A stretch of DNA of 64,000 nt from Acuticoccus sp. MNP-M23 (GTDB taxonomy: Bacteria > Pseudomonadota > Alphaproteobacteria > Rhizobiales > Amorphaceae). Below the pieces are notes generated by a model. It was given only the letters and a program-made list of their open reading frames with translations. It did not search any database and had not been told where the DNA came from. Where the stretch lies: assembly GCF_031195445.1 (NCBI RefSeq), contig NZ_CP133480.1, forward strand, positions 558,001 to 622,000. The letters are read 5' to 3'. Shown one piece after another: positions 54,870-64,000 of this stretch; position 1 is the stretch's first letter, and each line of letters opens with the position of its first letter. Position numbers and translations under genes: made by a program.

Positions 54870-55661
54870 CTATGCCTTCACGCGGGCAAGGGCACCGCTG
54901 CCGGCCGCCTGCGCCTTGCGAACCGCCGGAAGCTGCCACCATGGCACGGTCGGTGCCAGATGATGTTCGTGATGATAACCGAAATGGAAGCAGGTCAGCA
55001 AAGACACCAGCCACGGAAAATTGTCTGTCCGCGTGCGGTGCTCGTCCGCAAACATGTCGTTCTCATGCCGATGCGGCCGGTACGTGCCGAAATAGAACAG
55101 CTGCAGTGCCGACAGGATCGAAGGCAGCGCAAAGAACACCGTGAGATTGACCACTGAAGGCCGCAGCAGGACCACGTAGAGCACCATCCCCACCCCGAGG
55201 GTGAGAAATTGCCGCCAGCCGAAATAGTGGCGCATGAACCGCACGAACCAGGGCCAGAACGCATGCGGATTGTGGGGATTATAATCCGGATCGTCTTCGG
55301 TGCCGGGGCGGCGATGGTGCTTGTGATGATCCTTCAGCAACCCGTCATAGGAGAAACCGGCGTAAAGGAGCAGGCAGAGCCGGCCCACGGTGCGGTTGAT
55401 TGCGGGCCGCCCGGGCGCCAGCGAGCCGTGCATGCAGTCGTGCGCGATGATGAAGAGGCCGACGAACAGCCACGTCTGCACGGCAACCATCGCCACCGGC
55501 GCAATCCACGGCAATTCCGGCCAGTTGATGAGGTAGATTGCCGAAACATGCGCAACCAGCCACGCCACGATGACACCGGCCGCCAGCGTGAGCCCGATGA
55601 CCGTCTGGCGGTCGCGGGCGCGCTTTCGATCAGGGAGCGGCATATTGGTCATTTGCTGCAT
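54870..55661 (-). CDS. crtW: Beta-carotene ketolase
   Basis: 263-residue membrane desaturase-like enzyme that adds 4-keto groups to the beta rings. The His clusters are IIAHDCMHGSL, LKDHHKHHRRPGTEDDPDY and FHFGYHHEHHLAP. Together with CrtZ it leads to astaxanthin. It is transcribed divergently from crtY with only 71 bp between them. Two ATGs (codons 1 and 4) are possible starts. Confidence 0.95.
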   Translation of the reverse strand: MQQMTNMPLPDRKRARDRQTVIGLTLAAGVIVAWLVAHVSAIYLINWPELPWIAPVAMVAVQTWLFVGLFIIAHDCMHGSLAPGRPAINRTVGRLCLLLYAGFSYDGLLKDHHKHHRRPGTEDDPDYNPHNPHAFWPWFVRFMRHYFGWRQFLTLGVGMVLYVVLLRPSVVNLTVFFALPSILSALQLFYFGTYRPHRHENDMFADEHRTRTDNFPWLVSLLTCFHFGYHHEHHLAPTVPWWQLPAVRKAQAAGSGALARVKA

Positions 55662-55732
55662 CGCGGTGGCACACTCTGGGCTTCATGTCTCTTATGCCCC
55701 ATATAGTGCAACAAGGTCATACGGGCAGGTAG

Positions 55733-56902
55733 ATGACGGAACGACTGATCATCGCAGGGGGCGGCCTTTCGGGCGTTCTGACCGCCATGGCATTCGCCAG
55801 GGCACGTCCCGATATTGCGCTGACGGTGATCGAGGCAGGCGACCGCCTTGGCGGCGACCACACCTGGAGCTTCTACGCAACCGACCTTGAAGCCAGCGCC
55901 GCTGCGCTCGTCGAGCCGTTCATCGCCCATCGCTGGGACAGTTACGAGACGCGCTTTCGCCGGTTCTCGCGCACATTTTCCACAGGCTACCGCTCCGTCA
56001 CCTCGGCGCGGCTACACAGTGTCGCAATGGAGGCGCTGGGCAGCCGGGTTCGCCTTTGCGCCAAGGTTGCCGGCATCGACGGAACGGGCGTCACCCTTGC
56101 CGACGGTACCCACCTCGAAGCCGACGCGGTGATTGACGCGCGCGGGGCCCGCCGGCTCGACGGGGTGGTGCTGCGCTGGCAGAAATTCCTCGGTCGCGAG
56201 GTCCGCCTCACCGAGCCGCACGGGCTGACGCACCCCACCATCATGGACGCGAACGTCCCGCAGGTGGACGGCTACCGCTTCGTCTATCTTCTCCCCTTCA
56301 CCGCAGACACGCTGCTGATCGAGGACACCTATTATAGCGAGGGCGCAGCGGTGGACGCTGCAGCGCTGCGCTCCCGGATCGACGATTACGCCGCCGCACA
56401 GGGCTGGACCATTGCCGAGACCATCCGCGAGGAGCGCGGCGCGCTGCCGCTGCTGCTGTCGGGTGATTTTCCGGTCATGTGGAAGGGCGCGGCCCCCGCA
56501 GGCGGCCCGGTGCCGCTCGGCCTGCGCGCGGGGCTGTTCCATCCGGTCACCGGCTATTCGCTCCCCGCGTCGGCCCGCACCGCGGTCGCGCTGGCGGACC
56601 TTGCCGGACCACTCAGCACCGACCGGCTGCGCAGCGCCGTGCAGACCATCGCCCGGAAGCATTTTGCCCGGTCGAGCTTTGACCGGCTTCTCAACCGGCT
56701 CCTGTTCCTCGCCGGTGAACCGCAGGACCGGCATCTTGTGCTGGAGCGGTTCCACAAGCTGCCGCAGCCGCTGATCGAGCGTTTTTATGCCGGCCGCCTG
56801 CCGCGCGCCTATCAGCTGCGCATTCTGGTGGGAAAGCCGCCGGTGCCCTTCTTCCGCGCGGTGCGCGTGGTGCCGGAAAGCGCAGCCCTTCAGCCGCGCT
56901 GA
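55733..56902 (+). CDS. crtY: Lycopene beta-cyclase
   Basis: 389-residue flavoprotein that cyclises both ends of lycopene to beta-carotene. The dinucleotide site is LIIAGGGLSGVLTAMAFARA and GDHTWSFY follows, both diagnostic of CrtY. The segment FVYLLPFTADTLLIEDTYYS is also conserved. It ends 11 bp before the convergent dapB end. Ribosome site AGG lies just before ATG 55733. Confidence 0.95.
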   Translation: MTERLIIAGGGLSGVLTAMAFARARPDIALTVIEAGDRLGGDHTWSFYATDLEASAAALVEPFIAHRWDSYETRFRRFSRTFSTGYRSVTSARLHSVAMEALGSRVRLCAKVAGIDGTGVTLADGTHLEADAVIDARGARRLDGVVLRWQKFLGREVRLTEPHGLTHPTIMDANVPQVDGYRFVYLLPFTADTLLIEDTYYSEGAAVDAAALRSRIDDYAAAQGWTIAETIREERGALPLLLSGDFPVMWKGAAPAGGPVPLGLRAGLFHPVTGYSLPASARTAVALADLAGPLSTDRLRSAVQTIARKHFARSSFDRLLNRLLFLAGEPQDRHLVLERFHKLPQPLIERFYAGRLPRAYQLRILVGKPPVPFFRAVRVVPESAALQPR

Positions 56903-56913
56903 CCCGCGGCGGC

Positions 56914-57711
56914 TCAGCCGATCCCCAGAACGTCGGCCATGGTGTAGAGGCCGGGGCCGCGGCCTTCGGTCCAAAGCGCTGCCGTGAGTGCGCCGCTGGC
57001 GTAGATCGTGCGGTCCTCCGCGCGGTGGCCGAGCGTCACGCGCTCCTTGTCCAGCGCCAGGATCACCTCGTGATCGCCGATCACCGTGCCGCCCCGCAAC
57101 GTGGCAAAGCCGATTGTGCCCGCCTCACGCGCGCCCGTATGCCCCTCGCGGGACATGACGGCGTGGTCGGCAAGCGCAACGTCCCTGCCTTCGGCGGCGG
57201 CATTGCCCAGGAGAAGCGCAGTGCCGGACGGTGCATCCACCTTGCGGCGATGGTGCATTTCCAGGACCTCGATGTCGGCATCCGGCAGCGCCCGCGCTGC
57301 CTGCCGCACCAACGCCGCAAGAAGGTTCACGCCGAGCGACATGTTGCCGGACTTCACCACGGCGATCCTGTCTGCCGCGCTGGCGAACGCCGCGTCCTCG
57401 TCCGCGGAAAAGCCCGTGGTGCCGACGATATGCGCAACGCCCATCTCGGCAAGCTGCGAGACCAGCGCGGTGCTGGCGGCAGGGCTGGTGAAGTCCAGCA
57501 CTGCCGCGCAATCTGCAAAGGCGCTGGCGTCATCCGCAACGGCAACGCCGAGTTCACCGACGCCGGCGAGCGTGCCGGCATCGGCGCCAACACCGTCAGC
57601 GCCGGCGCGTTCGGTCGCGGCGCCAAGGGTCATCCCCTCATGGGCATGGACGGCGGCGATCAGAACGCGCCCCATCCGGCCGGCCGCACCGACCACGCCG
57701 ACGCGCATCAC
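56914..57711 (-). CDS. dapB: 4-hydroxy-tetrahydrodipicolinate reductase
   Basis: 265-residue enzyme of lysine and diaminopimelate synthesis. The nucleotide site is [15 protein letters not shown], and the active site [16 protein letters not shown] holds the catalytic His pair and Lys. [14 protein letters not shown] and [10 protein letters not shown] are conserved. Its start overlaps the DUF1330 stop as ATGA, making a mutS-DUF1330-dapB unit. Confidence 0.95.
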   Translation of the reverse strand: MMRVGVVGAAGRMGRVLIAAVHAHEGMTLGAATERAGADGVGADAGTLAGVGELGVAVADDASAFADCAAVLDFTSPAASTALVSQLAEMGVAHIVGTTGFSADEDAAFASAADRIAVVKSGNMSLGVNLLAALVRQAARALPDADIEVLEMHHRRKVDAPSGTALLLGNAAAEGRDVALADHAVMSREGHTGAREAGTIGFATLRGGTVIGDHEVILALDKERVTLGHRAEDRTIYASGALTAALWTEGRGPGLYTMADVLGIG

Positions 57712-58019
57712 TGACCGGGCTCGGGCGCGTCGTAGCCCTCAACGACGATGACATCGCCGCTGCCATATTTCTGGCGAACTTCCGCAAGAGCGGCGTATTC
57801 GGGCGACTTCATGCAGTCGAGCGCGGCCTGGTAGGACGGGAACTCGATCACCACCGAACGCTGGCGCGCCGTGCCCTCGATCACCTCATACTGCCCGCCG
57901 CGCACCAGATACTTGCCGCCGAACGCCTTGATCGAAGGCCCGTTCTTGGACGCATACTCGCTGACGTATTTTTCCGGATCGTGGACATCCATCCGCACGA
58001 CCCAATACCCTTTAGCCAT
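57708..58019 (-). CDS. DUF1330 family protein
   Basis: 103-residue single-domain protein of the dimeric alpha/beta-barrel (ferredoxin-like) type. [40 protein letters not shown] and [16 protein letters not shown] are the family core. Function unknown. ATG 58019 overlaps the mutS stop as TGATG. Confidence 0.9.
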   Translation of the reverse strand: MAKGYWVVRMDVHDPEKYVSEYASKNGPSIKAFGGKYLVRGGQYEVIEGTARQRSVVIEFPSYQAALDCMKSPEYAALAEVRQKYGSGDVIVVEGYDAPEPGQ

Positions 58020-60685
58020 CACTCGTCTCCCCCTTTGTCGCGTGCCCTGGCCGCCTTGAGGGCGTACAGGATTTCCAGCGCGTCCCTCGGGGATAGGGTG
58101 TCGGGATCGGTCTCGTCCAGCAATTTTGCAGCTTCCTCCGCCGCCTTCGCCTCCGGCTTGGGGGAGGCTGCGAACAGCGGAAGGTCCGCGGCAAGGGCGG
58201 CGCGGGCGGCCCCGCGGTCGCTCTCTTCCAGCCTTGCCAGAATGTCCCGCGCACGGCGCACCACCGGCACCGGCAGCCCCGCAAGCCGCGCCACCTGCAC
58301 GCCGTAGGAGCGGTCCGCCGCCCCCACCGTCACCTGATGCAGGAACACGATATCGCCGCGCCATTCCTTGACGCGCATGGTGGCCGTCTCGATGCGGGGG
58401 CGGCGGTCGGCCAGCGCCGTCAGCTCGTGATAGTGCGTCGCGAAGATGGTGCGGCAGCCGATCTCGTTCAGCCGCTCCAGCGCCGCCCAGGCGATGGAGA
58501 GGCCGTCGAAGGTGGCGGTACCGCGGCCGATCTCGTCGAGGATCACCAGCGCGCCCGGCCCCGCCTGGTTGAGGATCGCCGCAAGCTCCACCATCTCGAC
58601 CATGAAGGTGGAGCGACCCGCCGCCAGATCGTCCGACGCGCCGATCCGGCTGAACAGACGATCGACAATGCCGATTGTGGCGCTGGCGGCGGGCACGAAG
58701 GCGCCGGCCTGCGCCAGGATCGCGATCAGCGCGTTCTGCCGGAGGTAAGTCGACTTGCCGCCCATGTTGGGGCCGGTGAGGATGACGGCGCGGGCGGGCG
58801 CATCCACCGTGTCGGGGCCGAGCGAACAATCGTTGGGGACGAAGCGGGACGCGTCGTCGAGCGCGGCTTCCACCACCGGGTGCCGGCCGCCCTCCACCAC
58901 AAAGGCGTGGGTTTCCTCGATGCGTGGGCGGGTCCAGCGGCAGGTGACAGCGGTTTCGGCAAGGGCTGCCGCCACGTCGGTCTCGGCCAGCGCGTCGGAG
59001 ACAGCCGCGAGCCACGGGCGGGCGGCGACGATGGCGGCCACAAGCTCGGCGAACAGCTCCGCCTCGCGGGTGGCGGCGGTCTCGTCGGCGGCGAGAATGC
59101 GGGTTTCGAGATCGCGCAGCGCGTCGGTGGTAAAGCGGACGGCGTTGGCGAGGCTCTGGCGGTGCGCATAGCCCGCCTCGCGCAGCCGGTCGCCATGGGC
59201 CGCCGGCGCCTCGATGAACCAGCCCAGCACCGCGTTGTGCTTGATCTTCAGCGATTTGACGCCGGTGGCGCCCTGATATTCGGCCTGTAGCGCGGCAATC
59301 ACGCGGCGGCTTTCGTCGCGCAGGCTGCGCGCTTCGTCCAGCGCCGTATCGACGCCAGCGGCAATGAAGCCGTCCGGCGCATTGGCGGCGGCGGCGCGGG
59401 GGTCGAGCAGCGCGGTCAGCCGCGCGCCGAGGTCGCCGGGGGTGTCCGCCAGTGCCATGGCGACGCCGGCGAGGATGGCGGGCCGCTCGTCGGGCAGCGC
59501 GGCGTGGGTTGCGGCGGCGGCGTCGAGCGTGCGGGCAACGGCCAGCGCATCGCGCGGTTGCCCGCGACCTGCCCCCAGCCGACCCACGGCGCGTAAAAGG
59601 TCGCCGGCGCCTTTCAGAGCGCTGCGGATGGCGGCGCGGGCGGCTGCGTCTTCCACAAACACCTGCACGGCATCGAGCCGCTCGGCGATGGTGGCGGCGA
59701 CCGTTGCGGGACTGGCGAGGCGCTCGGCAAGGCGCTGGGCGCCTGCGCCGGTGACCGTGCGGTCGATGGCTTTCAGCAGCGTCGGGCCGCCTTCGCGGGC
59801 GGGGCGGGTGAGTTCGAGGCTCGCTCTGGTGGCAGCGTCGATGGCCATGACCGTGGCCGGCGCGTCCTTGCGGGGCGGGTCGAGCGGCGGCGCGTTGGCA
59901 AGCTGCGTCTCGGCGAGGTAATGCACCACCGCAAGGCCAGCCACCGCCTCCTCCGGGCGGAAGGTGCCGAACGCGGCAAGGTCGGCCACGCCGAAGGCCT
60001 CTGCCAGCCGCGCCCCTGCCCCGCTGGCGCGCGAGATCGGCCGCCGTGTGACGGTGACGCGGGAGGAGAGATGCGGCAGGGCGAAGTTCTCCGGCGCCAG
60101 CACCTCCACCGGGTCAAGCCGGGCAATTTCGGCGGCAAGCGTTTCGGGCGTCGCGTCCAGAAGCTGGAAGCGGCCGGTGGCAACGTCGGCGGCCGCAAGG
60201 CCGATCCGCTCCGCCCCCGGCGCCAGCGCCACCAGCAGCGAGGCGCGGCCCGGCTCCAGAAGCTCGTCCTCGGTGATCGTCCCCGGCGTCACGATCCGCA
60301 CCACGGCCCGGTTGACGACCGACTTTGCCCCGCGTTTCTTCGCCTCGGCGGGATCCTCGGTCTGCTCGGCGATGACGACGCGAATGTTCTGGGAGATCAG
60401 CCGCGAGAGATATTCCTGCGCGGCATGAACAGGAACGCCCGCCATGGGGATCGGCTTGCCGGCGTGGGTGCCGCGGGTGGTGCAGTGGATCTTGAGTGCC
60501 TTCGCCGCGAGTTCCGCGTCCTCGAAGAACATCTCGTAGAAGTCGCCCATCCGGTAGAAGAGCAGCCCCTCTGGGTTGGCGGCCTTGATGGCGAGGTACT
60601 GCGCCATCATCGGCGTTGCGGCGGCGCTGGAGGCGATCCCCTCAACCGGCGCCGCGGTCTCGTCCTCAGCGATCGCGATGTCCAC
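58019..60685 (-). CDS. mutS: DNA mismatch repair protein MutS
   Basis: 888-residue mismatch sensor. The FxE-type wedge is RMGDFYEMFFEDAELA near residue 47, Walker A LTGPNMGGKSTYLRQNALIA and Walker B LVILDEIGRGTATFDGLSIA. The clamp and lever domains are Ala/Arg-rich. GTG 60685 has GGAG six bases upstream, giving MDIAIAEDETAAP. The C-terminal about 50 residues carry the dimerisation helix. Confidence 0.96.
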   Translation of the reverse strand: MDIAIAEDETAAPVEGIASSAAATPMMAQYLAIKAANPEGLLFYRMGDFYEMFFEDAELAAKALKIHCTTRGTHAGKPIPMAGVPVHAAQEYLSRLISQNIRVVIAEQTEDPAEAKKRGAKSVVNRAVVRIVTPGTITEDELLEPGRASLLVALAPGAERIGLAAADVATGRFQLLDATPETLAAEIARLDPVEVLAPENFALPHLSSRVTVTRRPISRASGAGARLAEAFGVADLAAFGTFRPEEAVAGLAVVHYLAETQLANAPPLDPPRKDAPATVMAIDAATRASLELTRPAREGGPTLLKAIDRTVTGAGAQRLAERLASPATVAATIAERLDAVQVFVEDAAARAAIRSALKGAGDLLRAVGRLGAGRGQPRDALAVARTLDAAAATHAALPDERPAILAGVAMALADTPGDLGARLTALLDPRAAAANAPDGFIAAGVDTALDEARSLRDESRRVIAALQAEYQGATGVKSLKIKHNAVLGWFIEAPAAHGDRLREAGYAHRQSLANAVRFTTDALRDLETRILAADETAATREAELFAELVAAIVAARPWLAAVSDALAETDVAAALAETAVTCRWTRPRIEETHAFVVEGGRHPVVEAALDDASRFVPNDCSLGPDTVDAPARAVILTGPNMGGKSTYLRQNALIAILAQAGAFVPAASATIGIVDRLFSRIGASDDLAAGRSTFMVEMVELAAILNQAGPGALVILDEIGRGTATFDGLSIAWAALERLNEIGCRTIFATHYHELTALADRRPRIETATMRVKEWRGDIVFLHQVTVGAADRSYGVQVARLAGLPVPVVRRARDILARLEESDRGAARAALAADLPLFAASPKPEAKAAEEAAKLLDETDPDTLSPRDALEILYALKAARARDKGGDE

Positions 60686-60809
60686 GGTCTTCTCCCAGCC
60701 AAGCTGGGCGAAGCCTTTCAGAACCGCCGCGGCCAGCGCAACAGCGCCGGCCTATCCTCCACAGCTCGTCCCGGGAAAACTGCGGGCCGCCGACTGCCAT
60801 CGCGGACGG

Positions 60810-61304
60810 CTAGAGCCCTATGAATTCGACCGGCGACAGCTTTTCGCCGGACATTGCCGCCCAGGCCTGCAGGGCCGCTGTGTTCGCATCGAGCTTCTGG
60901 ACCGAGGTGCCAATCACTTTGAGTGACGAAAGAAACAGATCATTCTGAGTGGTATCGACCAGGCACAGATAATCATCCTTCGAATGGCCACCGAAGATAT
61001 TTTTTTTCGTCCTCCGAATATCGATCCGGTAGACGCGGATCCGCGCCGCATACGGGCGAAATTTGTCTCGCCTGGTCAGACGTTCGGCAAGGGTCACCGT
61101 GGCATCGCGGCTATAGGAGTTCGAAAGGACATCGTACTCACCGGGACCAAGTTTCCAGTCGGCGAGGCAGGCAGCCGTGCTGCGCGCGTTCAGCGAGAGG
61201 GAGAAGGTGCGTGTGTCGACCGCCCCGTCCAGCACTTCACGGGGCGGGGAAGAACAGGCCGCCAAAAGACTGACCAGCATTGCGACAGACAGATACCTTA
61301 TCAT
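60810..61304 (-). CDS. Hypothetical lipoprotein in a lower-GC pocket
   Basis: 164-residue putative lipoprotein. The signal has hydrophobic SVAMLVSLLAAC, lipobox LLAAC, then SSPPREV. The mature part has beta-rich segments DTRTFSLSLNARSTAACLAD and YAARIRVYRIDIRRTKKNIF, with no known family. The gene uses AT-rich codons compared with its neighbours. ATG 61304 gives a normal signal peptide; the upstream open frame does not. Confidence 0.65.
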   Translation of the reverse strand: MIRYLSVAMLVSLLAACSSPPREVLDGAVDTRTFSLSLNARSTAACLADWKLGPGEYDVLSNSYSRDATVTLAERLTRRDKFRPYAARIRVYRIDIRRTKKNIFGGHSKDDYLCLVDTTQNDLFLSSLKVIGTSVQKLDANTAALQAWAAMSGEKLSPVEFIGL

Positions 61305-61582
61305 GCAACATCCAACCAGTTTTATGCCTCGATACTCTTTCCGAGAGTGCCTCGGCATGCGTATGGCGACTACCGCCGCTTGAGAATCTGCGAGCGCCAA
61401 ATCCGAACACGCGCCCCGCTGAGACAAAATTGTCGACCCGCGCCGTTCGATATTACATGCGCCCATATGCCAAGCTCGCGGAAGGAAGGAAACAGACGGC
61501 CGGGTTGAGCTTGATGTGGACGGGGCGGCGGCGAACAGCGTAACCAGTTGAGCAACGACAAAAGCTAGTTTGGAGGACCGCC

Positions 61583-63859
61583 GTGGCTGCGGAACGTAAC
61601 CGGCGCGGAAGAACCGCTATCACCGATGCGGAGGCGCTGGAATTTCACCGGCGCGGCCGGCCCGGCAAGCTGGAAATCACGCCCACAAAGCCGATGGCGA
61701 CCCAGCGCGACCTGTCGCTCGCCTACTCCCCCGGCGTGGCGGTTCCGGTTCACGCCATCCACGAGAACCCGGATGCCGCGTTCGACTACACCACACGCGG
61801 CAACGTGGTGGCGGTGATCTCCAACGGCACCGCCATTCTCGGCCTCGGCAACCTCGGTGCGCTCGCCTCCAAGCCGGTGATGGAGGGCAAGGCGGTGCTC
61901 TTCAAGCGCTTCGCCGACATCGACGGCATCGACATCGAGGTCGATACCGAGGACGTGGACCAGTTCGTCAACGCGGTGCGCTATCTCGGCCCCTCCTTCG
62001 GCGGCATCAACCTTGAAGACATCAAGGCGCCCGACTGCTTCCTCATCGAGCAGCAGCTTCGCGAGCTGATGGACATCCCGGTCTTCCACGACGACCAGCA
62101 CGGCACCGCGATCATCGCTGCCGCCGGGCTGATCAACTCGGCGCACATCACCGGGCGCTCGCTGCAGGACATGAAGATCGTCTGCAACGGCGCCGGCTCG
62201 GCAGGCATCGCCTGCGTCGAACTCATCAAGGCGATGGGCGTGCCGCACAACAACATCATCCTGTGCGACACCAAGGGGCCGATCTACCAGGGCCGCACCG
62301 AAGGGATGAACCAGTGGAAGTCGGCCCACGCCGCGCAGACCGACGCGCGGTCCCTCGCCGAAGCGCTGGACGGTGCCGACGTGTTCCTCGGCCTCTCGGT
62401 CAAGGGCGCAATGACGCGCGAGATGGTGCGCTCCATGGCGCCGGAGCCGATCATCTTCGCCATGGCCAACCCCGACCCGGAGGTGACGCCCGAGGAAGTC
62501 GCCGAGATCCGCGATGACGCCATCGTCGCCACCGGCCGGTCGGACTATCCCAACCAGGTCAACAACGTTCTGGGCTTTCCCTACATCTTCCGCGGTGCGC
62601 TCGACGTCCGCGCCACCGCCATCAACGAAGAGATGAAGGTTGCCGCCGCCGAAGCGCTCGCCGCGCTCGCCCGCGAAGACGTGCCGGACGACGTGGCCGC
62701 TGCCTACCAGGGCCAGCGCCCCCGTTTCGGCAAGGAATACATCATCCCGGTGCCTTTCGACCCGCGGCTGATCTCCACCATTCCGGCCGCCGTCGCCAAG
62801 GCTGCAATGGCATCGGGCGTCGCGCGGCGGCCCATCGTCAACATGGAGCGTTATGCCGAAGAGCTTTCGGCGCGGCGCGATCCCGTGGCCGGCTCCCTGT
62901 CGCGGATCTTCACCAAGGTGAAGCAGAACCCCAAGCGGGTGGTGTTTGCCGAAGGCGAGGAGGAGGCCGTGATCCGCGCCGCCGCCTCGTTCGTCAACCA
63001 GGACCTTGGCACGGCCATCCTGATCGGCCGCGAAGAGACCGTGCGCCAGGCCGCGTTCGACGCCGGCATCGACCTGCGCGCCGGGCTCGAAATCCAGAAC
63101 GCCCGCCTCTCCCGCCGAAATGAGGATTACACCCAGTTCCTCTACGCCAAGCTTCAAAGGCAGGGTCAGCTCTTCCGCGACGCGCAGCGCCTCATCAACC
63201 AGGATCGCAACTATTTTGGCGCGGCCATGGTGGCGATGGGCGATGCCGACGCGATGGTGACGGGCGTGACGCGCAATACTGCCGTGGCCCTTGCCGCGGT
63301 GCGGCAGGTGATTTCGGCCAAGCCCGGTCACCGGATCATCGGCGTCTCGCTGGTGCTGTCACGCGGGCGGGCGGTTCTGGTCGCCGACACGTCGGTGCAC
63401 GACCAGCCCAACCCATCCGAGCTGGCCGATACCGCGGAGGAAGCGGCACGCGTTGCCCGCCGCCTCGGCTACGAGCCGCGCATCGCGCTTCTGGCGGCCG
63501 CAAACTTCGGCAACCCGCCCAGCGCCCGCGCGGCGGATGTGCAGGAGGCGGTCGCAATTCTCGGCAAACGCCGGGTGGACTTCGAGTTCGACGGCGAGAT
63601 GGCCGCCGACGTGGCGCTCAACCCGGCGCTGATGGCAGCCTACCCCTTCTCGCGGCTGTCGGGTCCCGCCAACGTGCTTGTTATGCCGGGGCTCGATTCG
63701 GCCTCCATCGCCACCAAGATGCTACAGGAGCTTGGCGGATCGACCGTCTTGGGGCCAATGCTCGTCGGCCTCGACAAGGCGATCCAGATCGTCCCCTTCG
63801 GCGCGCGCGATTCCGACATCGTCAACATGGCGGCGATCGCAAGCTTCGGGGTCAACTGA
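61583..63859 (+). CDS. NADP-dependent malic enzyme with phosphotransacetylase-like domain
   Basis: 758-residue protein of the long MaeB type. Residues 1-430 are the malic domain with [20 protein letters not shown], the catalytic region [15 protein letters not shown], and NAD(P) binding [20 protein letters not shown]. Residues about 430-755 resemble phosphate acetyltransferase but probably regulate the enzyme rather than transfer acetyl groups. It decarboxylates malate to pyruvate. GTG 61583 has GGAGG six bases upstream. Single gene. Confidence 0.92.
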   Translation: MAAERNRRGRTAITDAEALEFHRRGRPGKLEITPTKPMATQRDLSLAYSPGVAVPVHAIHENPDAAFDYTTRGNVVAVISNGTAILGLGNLGALASKPVMEGKAVLFKRFADIDGIDIEVDTEDVDQFVNAVRYLGPSFGGINLEDIKAPDCFLIEQQLRELMDIPVFHDDQHGTAIIAAAGLINSAHITGRSLQDMKIVCNGAGSAGIACVELIKAMGVPHNNIILCDTKGPIYQGRTEGMNQWKSAHAAQTDARSLAEALDGADVFLGLSVKGAMTREMVRSMAPEPIIFAMANPDPEVTPEEVAEIRDDAIVATGRSDYPNQVNNVLGFPYIFRGALDVRATAINEEMKVAAAEALAALAREDVPDDVAAAYQGQRPRFGKEYIIPVPFDPRLISTIPAAVAKAAMASGVARRPIVNMERYAEELSARRDPVAGSLSRIFTKVKQNPKRVVFAEGEEEAVIRAAASFVNQDLGTAILIGREETVRQAAFDAGIDLRAGLEIQNARLSRRNEDYTQFLYAKLQRQGQLFRDAQRLINQDRNYFGAAMVAMGDADAMVTGVTRNTAVALAAVRQVISAKPGHRIIGVSLVLSRGRAVLVADTSVHDQPNPSELADTAEEAARVARRLGYEPRIALLAAANFGNPPSARAADVQEAVAILGKRRVDFEFDGEMAADVALNPALMAAYPFSRLSGPANVLVMPGLDSASIATKMLQELGGSTVLGPMLVGLDKAIQIVPFGARDSDIVNMAAIASFGVN

Positions 63860-63901
63860 CCAACACGCAGCGCACTGCGACTGACTTGAACGGAGACGGC
63901 A

Positions 63902-64000
63902 TTGGCAGAGGCGACCATCAACACCTCGGTCATCGTGTGCACTCTGGACCGGCTGGACCTTCTGCGCCGCTGCCTCGATTCGCTGGCGGCGCAGACCTTC
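63902..64000 (+). CDS. Glycosyltransferase family 2, 5' fragment
   Basis: Only the first 33 codons are inside the window. From TTG 63902, preceded by GGAGA, the frame reads on to SVIVCTLDRLDLLRRCLDSL, the first beta-strand and helix of a GT2 domain. The acceptor and role are unknown from this fragment. It begins 42 bp after the malic enzyme stop. Confidence 0.7.
   Translation, partial: MAEATINTSVIVCTLDRLDLLRRCLDSLAAQTF

Noticed and set aside
55662-55732. PpsR/CrtJ-type TGT-N12-ACA operator between crtW and crtY
   Set aside because: TGT and ACA occur but with wrong spacing (about 22); no photosynthesis genes in the window.
61565-63331. 588-codon minus-strand open frame
   Set aside because: Antisense to the malic enzyme gene; His/Val/Asp-rich without domains.

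Overview
The window is a stretch of bacterial chromosome with high GC and strongly GC-biased third codon positions. The gene content and order fit an aerobic alphaproteobacterium of the Hyphomicrobiales (Rhizobiales) type. Order-level markers are the LdtR/L,D-transpeptidase pair, the CBP3-DUF177-plsX-fabH-ihfA-merR operon with a divergent bamE, the nrdR-ribD-ribE-ribH-nusB-thiL run and the mutY/dciA-dsbA-smc arrangement. A pigmented marine genus such as Acuticoccus would fit, but that is a guess. I see no insertion sequences, prophage, CRISPR array or rRNA. There is one tRNA gene. No stretch of more than 300 bases lacks a gene.

Layout. 1-4.5 kb: polyamine-type ABC importer (ATPase, binding protein, two permeases; the last is cut by the window edge). 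4.6-12.8 kb: a minus-strand run with a small membrane protein, a methyltransferase, an RlmD-like rRNA methylase, tlyA, a 43-residue membrane ORF, a Sco1/SenC protein, an MFS transporter, xseB, a histone-deacetylase-like amidohydrolase and the Sua5 tRNA t6A enzyme. 12.8-17 kb, plus strand: a DmdC-like acyl-CoA dehydrogenase, O-acetylhomoserine sulfhydrylase and a secreted delta-class carbonic anhydrase. 17-25 kb: typA, an alpha/beta hydrolase, two secreted PRC-barrel proteins, heme A synthase, DUF2842, tRNA-Pro and a PHP phosphoesterase. 24.8-29.5 kb: the lipid/IHF operon and bamE. 29.7-37 kb: an MMPL transporter, the H+-pyrophosphatase, an MFS transporter and thiL. 36.7-41.3 kb: riboflavin genes, nusB, nrdR and glyA. 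41.5-47.5 kb: an L,D-transpeptidase with its MarR regulator LdtR, 3-hydroxyisobutyrate dehydrogenase, YceI, mutY and dciA. 47.6-57 kb: dsbA, smc and a five-gene carotenoid cluster (crtI, crtB, crtZ, crtW, crtY). 56.9-64 kb: dapB, DUF1330, mutS, a lipoprotein in a lower-GC pocket, malic enzyme and the start of a glycosyltransferase.

How the genes work together. The crt genes encode every step from phytoene formation to ketolated and hydroxylated beta-rings, so astaxanthin-type pigment is the expected product, provided GGPP comes from a crtE elsewhere. ctaA and the Sco1 protein both serve cytochrome oxidase maturation, and the CBP3-like chaperone serves complex III, so aerobic respiration is well represented. 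Many neighbours are translationally coupled by ATGA or TGATG overlaps.

I did not find a clearly new multi-gene system. The most unusual items are the secreted delta-class carbonic anhydrase, a 25-bp tandem duplication of the yceI 3' end, overlapping small ORFs (43 aa after the Sco1 gene; 65 codons before glyA), a probable CTG start on the ABC ATPase gene, and a PRC-barrel protein with a long charged helix.
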